DNA of 64,000 nt from Medicago truncatula (lineage: Eukaryota; Streptophyta; Magnoliopsida; Fabales; Fabaceae). The translations under genes and the position numbers were made by a program. The first letter of the stretch is position 1; each line of letters begins with the position of its first letter. Shown here in pieces: positions 59,668-64,000 of this stretch. Under the pieces are notes generated by a model, which was given only the letters and a program-made list of their open reading frames with translations, had not been told where the DNA came from and did no database searches. The stretch covers positions 16,459,001 to 16,523,000 of the forward strand of contig NC_053043.1 in NCBI RefSeq assembly GCF_003473485.1, written 5' to 3'.

Positions 59668-60166
59668 TTGTGAATTCGAACAAATAATCACACCGATAAA
59701 CTTAGATGTGTGGAGCAAAGAAAGTAGTAATCAATGAATAAAGTAGTCTCAAGCAGCAACAACAACAAACAAACATATATATAAGTGTGAAACAACACTA
59801 CAAGCAGCATATTCAAAGCTTCCTTTAGTGTTTTCTCTTCTAGATAACATTTATGTTGTGAGCTTTTAAGCTAATTTCTTGTAACCTCTTTCTATCTCTC
59901 TTATCAAAGTGGAAAGGAGAGCTGCTCTCTCCTCTAGAGTAGGTCATTTTTGGACCAAACTGGGTAAACAATATTGGTGTGTTGTTTTCCTCCTTTCTCT
60001 CTTATCTTTATTGCTTTGGATATGCTTATAGTGTTGCTTCACACATACATCTAGGTCTGTTTGTTGTTGTTGCTGCTGCTTGAGACTACTTTACTCATTG
60101 ATTACTACTATTTTTGCTCCACACATCTAAGTTTATTGATGTGATTATTTGTTTGAATTCACAACA
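59668..60166. mobile_element. Copia LTR pieces in head-to-head inverted arrangement
   Basis: 59668-59800 and 60030-60166 are inverted copies of the same LTR 3' end (GCTCCACACATCTAAGTTTA, then TTTGAATTCACAACA on +). The middle holds further LTR sequence, including GAGAGCTGCTCTCTCCTC. The left arm has the orientation expected for the gag piece at 59140-59626; the right arm points the other way. Confidence 0.65.
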
Positions 60167-61529
60167 TGTTTCATTAAGAGGCTCAAATTCACAATACCTA
60201 CATGTATGATCTTCTTCATCAAAGGGGATGTATAGTTATTTCCATGTGCAATTTGTTTGGTCATTCTTATGAACCGGTTCATCACTCATTACTACATTGC
60301 ACTTTTTCTAAAGGTTGTGGAGTTGGTTTGAGTCTATTACTCACCTTCCAATTTCTACTGACTTTTTATCTTCTGTTTTATCTTTGTTATACATTTTAGA
60401 CAGGCCGGAGTTATCAACTCAGATTTATTTTATCTATTATCATGGACATTGTTTGGGTAATTTGGCTATGTTAGAACTGATTGACGTTTCATAACAACCT
60501 TATTTCTTGTAAAAGTGCTCTGCATTTGATTATGATTATCCATGTACATTTGAATACCCTAGTCTAATACTAATTAAGTATAATCGTGTACAATAGTCTA
60601 ATTTCAAGTCCTTTTATGTAGCAGACCAAATTTGTCATAGTTAAAAGTTAAAACCATAAACCTTGAGCCTTAAATTTATGTTCTTCGGTCAAGATTTATG
60701 TTGTGGGATAACATGAAATGCAATGGAAGGAAATATGAATGATGGAGACTGTGTCCCTAATTTTCAACTAAGAATGTGAGGTTTCTTATGAAAAATAAAT
60801 TGCTTTTTGTTAGATAAAAATTTAAATTCAAAGAGGCACGCCTTATGTGAAGTTAGACAAAATAACAACCACCTGTCTCCCGAGAAGTCACTTGGTTGAT
60901 AGTTTCTCTCTTCAACCCCGAGAAACTCGGTTTGAGACCCGGCAACCAGAGATAAAATCACAACCTCAACGAGAGGGTTTGATGGAATTCTAACAATATG
61001 GTGTGTATGAATTCAAAGTCTAGTTACATATACTGCAAATAGAACGTCCAATCATCTGTGTCAAACCCATTGACAGTAGTAATAAATATCAATTCTTTTG
61101 ATTCCCCCCCTTCAATTTAGCAAATTTATCAACAAAAAATAAATAAAAATAAGGAAAGAAGCAAGAAGAATGAAGTGAACCTTATGAGAAGAATCAACAC
61201 ACCATTAGTAAGATACTAAGATGTCTCTCTACAAATGGATACCATATATTCTTAATTATTTTCGTGTAGTACAAGTTACAACCTGCTGTAATCAAGTAAA
61301 TGTGGGAGAAGGGAGACAGAAGATACATGAAAAACTTCTGTAAGAAGAAGAAATTTAACATATCACTAGATGATCTTAGCAAAATTTAAAATGTGGAATA
61401 AACAAGGATTCCCTCCTTACACCTATATATACCTTTACATATAATTAACATCACATATTAATGAATAAATCTAGCAAAACATACCTTATTCCCACAAGTT
61501 ACAAAGAATATTACAATGGCCAAACTAGG
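60167..61529. other. Intergenic DNA 3' of the subtilase gene
   Basis: No gene seen. 60875-60960 has a GAGAAACTCGGTTTGAGACC hairpin-like stretch without tRNA structure. Subtilase 3' untranslated sequence probably reaches down to about 61400. Confidence 0.4.
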
Positions 61530-64000
61530 CTATCTTGAGTATCCATTGGCCTGAACAGGAATCCTCACTTTATGTCCTCTGCTTCCCTTCATTAAAACCT
61601 CTCCAAAACTGTATGTTCCCGTCACTGAGCGAACAGTAAGTGTCACGGTAAACCTACGTGATGCACCAGCTCTGATGGTCATTGCTGGTGGGGTGATTTC
61701 AATGGCAACTGCTGGTTGCATTCTAGCTGTCAACACGTATGTCTCTTCCTTGGCAACATTTGTGACTTTTCGGGTTATAGTTTGAGTTCTCACAAGATGT
61801 GAAACTGTAATTGATGGAGTGTTTAAATTATATGGGTGGCCCATGGTTCTGTTACATGGTGAGTTTGTGTACTTCTTTATCTCATGAACATCAATGCCAG
61901 GTGTTGTGCACAAGAACCCTAAGTAGTCCTTGTATCCTGCAAAATGATAAGCAAAACTAATGAAGTTTAAATTTAAAAATATTTTGATCTGTTTTTTCCA
62001 CAAAATTATTTCCCGAACGCAGCCTTTTAGTAAATTATGCATAAAATATGCAAGGTCCGGGGTTCGAACCCCGGCCACCACCAAAAAATAAAAAAAATAT
62101 GCAGTCACAGCACAAAAACGAAAACAGAACATATGCAACTTTGAAACGTTATAATCTAGTGTGGATAATCAAGAAAAATGTGGATGACTAACGAGACAGA
62201 AGAAAGAAAAAACAAAACACATAAGAACTCAATTAAAGTTAATTAATGTGGTTCACCTTAGAATCAAGGGTTATGTCCAGAACCATAAGAGGAAACAGAT
62301 TACATTGTGATCTTGCAAATTATAGATATATAGTTTAATGAACACTCACATATTTTGTCTAAGTTTCTAAAGAACAGACCTTCAGACATTCCTCTTGTAA
62401 GTTTCCTCTCATGTTTTCTTGTATTTTGAATTAAAACTAAAGAACTCGTTATATAAGAGTCCCAAATACACGAAAAAAGTGCTAACATAGAGATGTCACT
62501 ATTAGAAATTTAGAATAACTACCAATAACCAACGGTCTTTAGATTTTTTCTTCTATCTTATCAAACACATGTATTTATCATCTCAGTGTTCAACGAAACA
62601 ATTGAAACTTTATAGTTAAGAAAATTTCAAGTGGGCCAGAGAGAGATATAAGACGATGCAGACACACACAAATGCAGAGAGAGTTCAAGACAAATTCAAT
62701 TCAGTTTTTTTTCCTCTTGGATTGAAGCCTCTCGTGAGACTTGATGCTCACCCAGAACTACCATTCCACCATTCATATGTTATTTCCAACATTCAACATT
62801 GTGCAAGTCCAAGCAGTGCATGAATTTGTTATGTGTGATCCTATCAGTTAGGCTCACATAAATTTTCTAAACTTATGTATCTTGTGATTTGTGAATTGTA
62901 GATGGAGTTCAGTGAAGAATTCCTTTTCTCAAAAGTGATTACTCACTCACATTTTCTTGTTTTTTGAACTTGGAATAAAGACCTTATATTGCATAACCAA
63001 ATATATGGAAGAGAGCTAATAGGGAGGAGCAACAGTTAGAATAACTGACACCATCATATGGTCTTCAGATATTTGCTTCTATCTTATTAGATGCATTTAT
63101 CCATCATATCAGTGTTGAAATATAAGACACAACACAGTAGACTATGCCTCAGCTAGTACTTACCACCATTAGACGAAGAAAAATTAGATGGAAGTTATGA
63201 CGAAGTGGACTATGCAGACAGAGAGATATAAGAGGATATAGACCAATTGTGCCTACTCTTCAATAGCAGAGTAAATGCTGTGATTTCTATTAATTACTCA
63301 TTAGGGTTACATATTACAATCTTAAGTTTAAATACTCCGTTGGTTGTGCTTTCAACTCCACTCAGTCTGCTTGAGGGACTAGCCACTTGTGAGTAAATAT
63401 GAGTCATACACAACACCTAAATTTGTTTTTGGTACTCATAACATTAATATTTACGTTTCAAGACCTGTATATTTTTCATTGGAAATGGTCCTTGAAATAT
63501 ATACCATTTTTTTATTTTGGTCACGTTTTGTTTGATATTACTTGGACCAAAAACATACTTAAGCCTTAATCTATAGTTTACAAAGTAACCACTTTTAAAT
63601 ATTTTTCTTTCATATTATCTGTTGATTACATCTATCTTTTTATTCTGCTATTCAGATGTAGATTGATTTTATGAGTTGTCATGATAGTGAATGTTTAAGC
63701 CATATCAGTACTTAATTCCCTCCACCATCCCTTGGGTTTAAAACAAATTCATTTCTTCTAGTTAACACTATCTCTCACATACACTGTGTTATCTGCCTGC
63801 CTTGCCTTCTTGTGAAAATTAAGTAAAAGGTAATAAATCACACACTATTCCAAGTAACTATTGCTAAGACAAGCACAATAGTTATATTAGAGGGGAAAAG
63901 AAAATGAACCTGCATCAAAGATGAGCCCAGGGTCCAAGGCTGCTCTTGGATTCACGTGTCCATTCCCATAATCAAAAGGAGTGGCTTTGACGAGCTTCAT
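61530..64000 (-). CDS. Subtilisin-like serine protease, 3' part (SBT2-like), cut by the window edge
   Basis: Two exons are visible: 63910-64000 (continuing beyond the window) and 61530-61936, joined in phase 1 (GAT GCA G|GA TAC). The upstream exon reads ATPFDYGNGHVNPRAALDPG, the conserved block after the catalytic Ser of plant subtilases. The last exon encodes the Fn3-like C-terminal domain: YKDYLGFLC, then TPSITVSHLV, VTNVAKEETYV and GTYSFGEVLMKG, ending GYSR. The Asp, His and Ser of the triad are outside the window. The GIDVHEIKKYTNSPC stretch recalls the SBT2 group (from memory). Family members are secreted proteases. The intron is 1.97 kb and holds a SINE fragment and a diverged duplication. 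Confidence 0.92.
62030..62090 (+). mobile_element. 5'-truncated SINE in the subtilase intron
   Basis: GTCCGGGGTTCGAACCCCGG (box B with its T-arm-like hairpin) followed by CCACCACC and an A-rich tail. Box A and the rest of a tRNA fold are missing, so it is not a tRNA gene. Confidence 0.55.
62395..63240. repeat. Diverged direct duplication in the subtilase intron
   Basis: 62395-62665 and about 62930-63240 share order and wording: CTCATGTTTTCTTGT against CTCACATTTTCTTGT, CTTCTATCTTAT in both, and AGAGAGATATAAGA in both. Divergence is high, so the duplication is old. Confidence 0.6.

Noticed and set aside
62060-62083. tRNA gene suggested by GGTTCGAACCCCGG
   Set aside because: Only the T-arm-like box B is present. 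The D-arm, anticodon arm and acceptor stem do not fold; it is a truncated SINE.
1-64000. CRISPR arrays, bacterial operons or phage-like systems
   Set aside because: No regular direct repeats with unique spacers and no prokaryotic genes. The DNA is plant nuclear, with introns and plant transposons.

Overview
The window is plant nuclear DNA, AT-rich and full of introns and transposon remnants. Several signs point to a legume (Fabaceae), probably a Medicago/Trifolium-type species. These are a TIR-NBS-LRR gene with a legume-style GNPLAL motif and a C-JID domain, a cellulose-synthase-derived glycosyltransferase that resembles the legume triterpenoid-saponin group, tRNA-derived SINEs of legume type, and many foldback MITEs. 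The species itself is inference.

Layout. 1-5200 holds transposon debris: a LINE zinc-knuckle fragment, a minisatellite, a 1.15-kb foldback element, a LINE reverse-transcriptase tail split by a hAT-like element, and a Stowaway-like MITE. 5780-11243 is a TIR-NBS-LRR immune receptor gene on the + strand. 11258-12110 is a long inverted repeat. 13450-15310 holds a broken aspartic protease and a Ty3/gypsy chromodomain-retroelement fragment. 16743-19955 is an intronless 1070-residue PPR gene on the - strand. 20000-23450 is repeats only. 24307-24861 is a small, probably myristoylated PADRE/DUF4228 protein on the + strand.

25932-31604 and 36745-43942 are two tandem seven-exon genes on the - strand for short oxysterol-binding-protein-related proteins (ORP3-like). 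Their coding exons match almost base for base in length, but the lipid-transfer signature is intact in only one of them. Between and inside them lie a 120-bp tandem repeat, a plant-mobile-domain pseudogene, SINEs, a MITE with a perfect 9-bp target duplication, and local tandem duplications.

44900-52500 is transposon territory: a Ty1/copia gag remnant, foldback MITEs, and a complete Cassandra TRIM whose LTRs carry 5S-rRNA-like sequence. 52576-57631 is an eight-exon cellulose-synthase-like gene on the - strand. 59140-60166 holds copia gag and head-to-head LTR pieces. 61530-64000 is the 3' end of a subtilase gene on the - strand that runs out of the window.

The genes do not form a pathway. They are independent plant loci for immunity, organelle RNA processing, lipid transfer, specialised glycosylation and proteolysis, separated by repeats. 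All gene models were read by hand from splice signals and codon phase. Names of families and subfamilies rest on recognition of motifs, not on a search.
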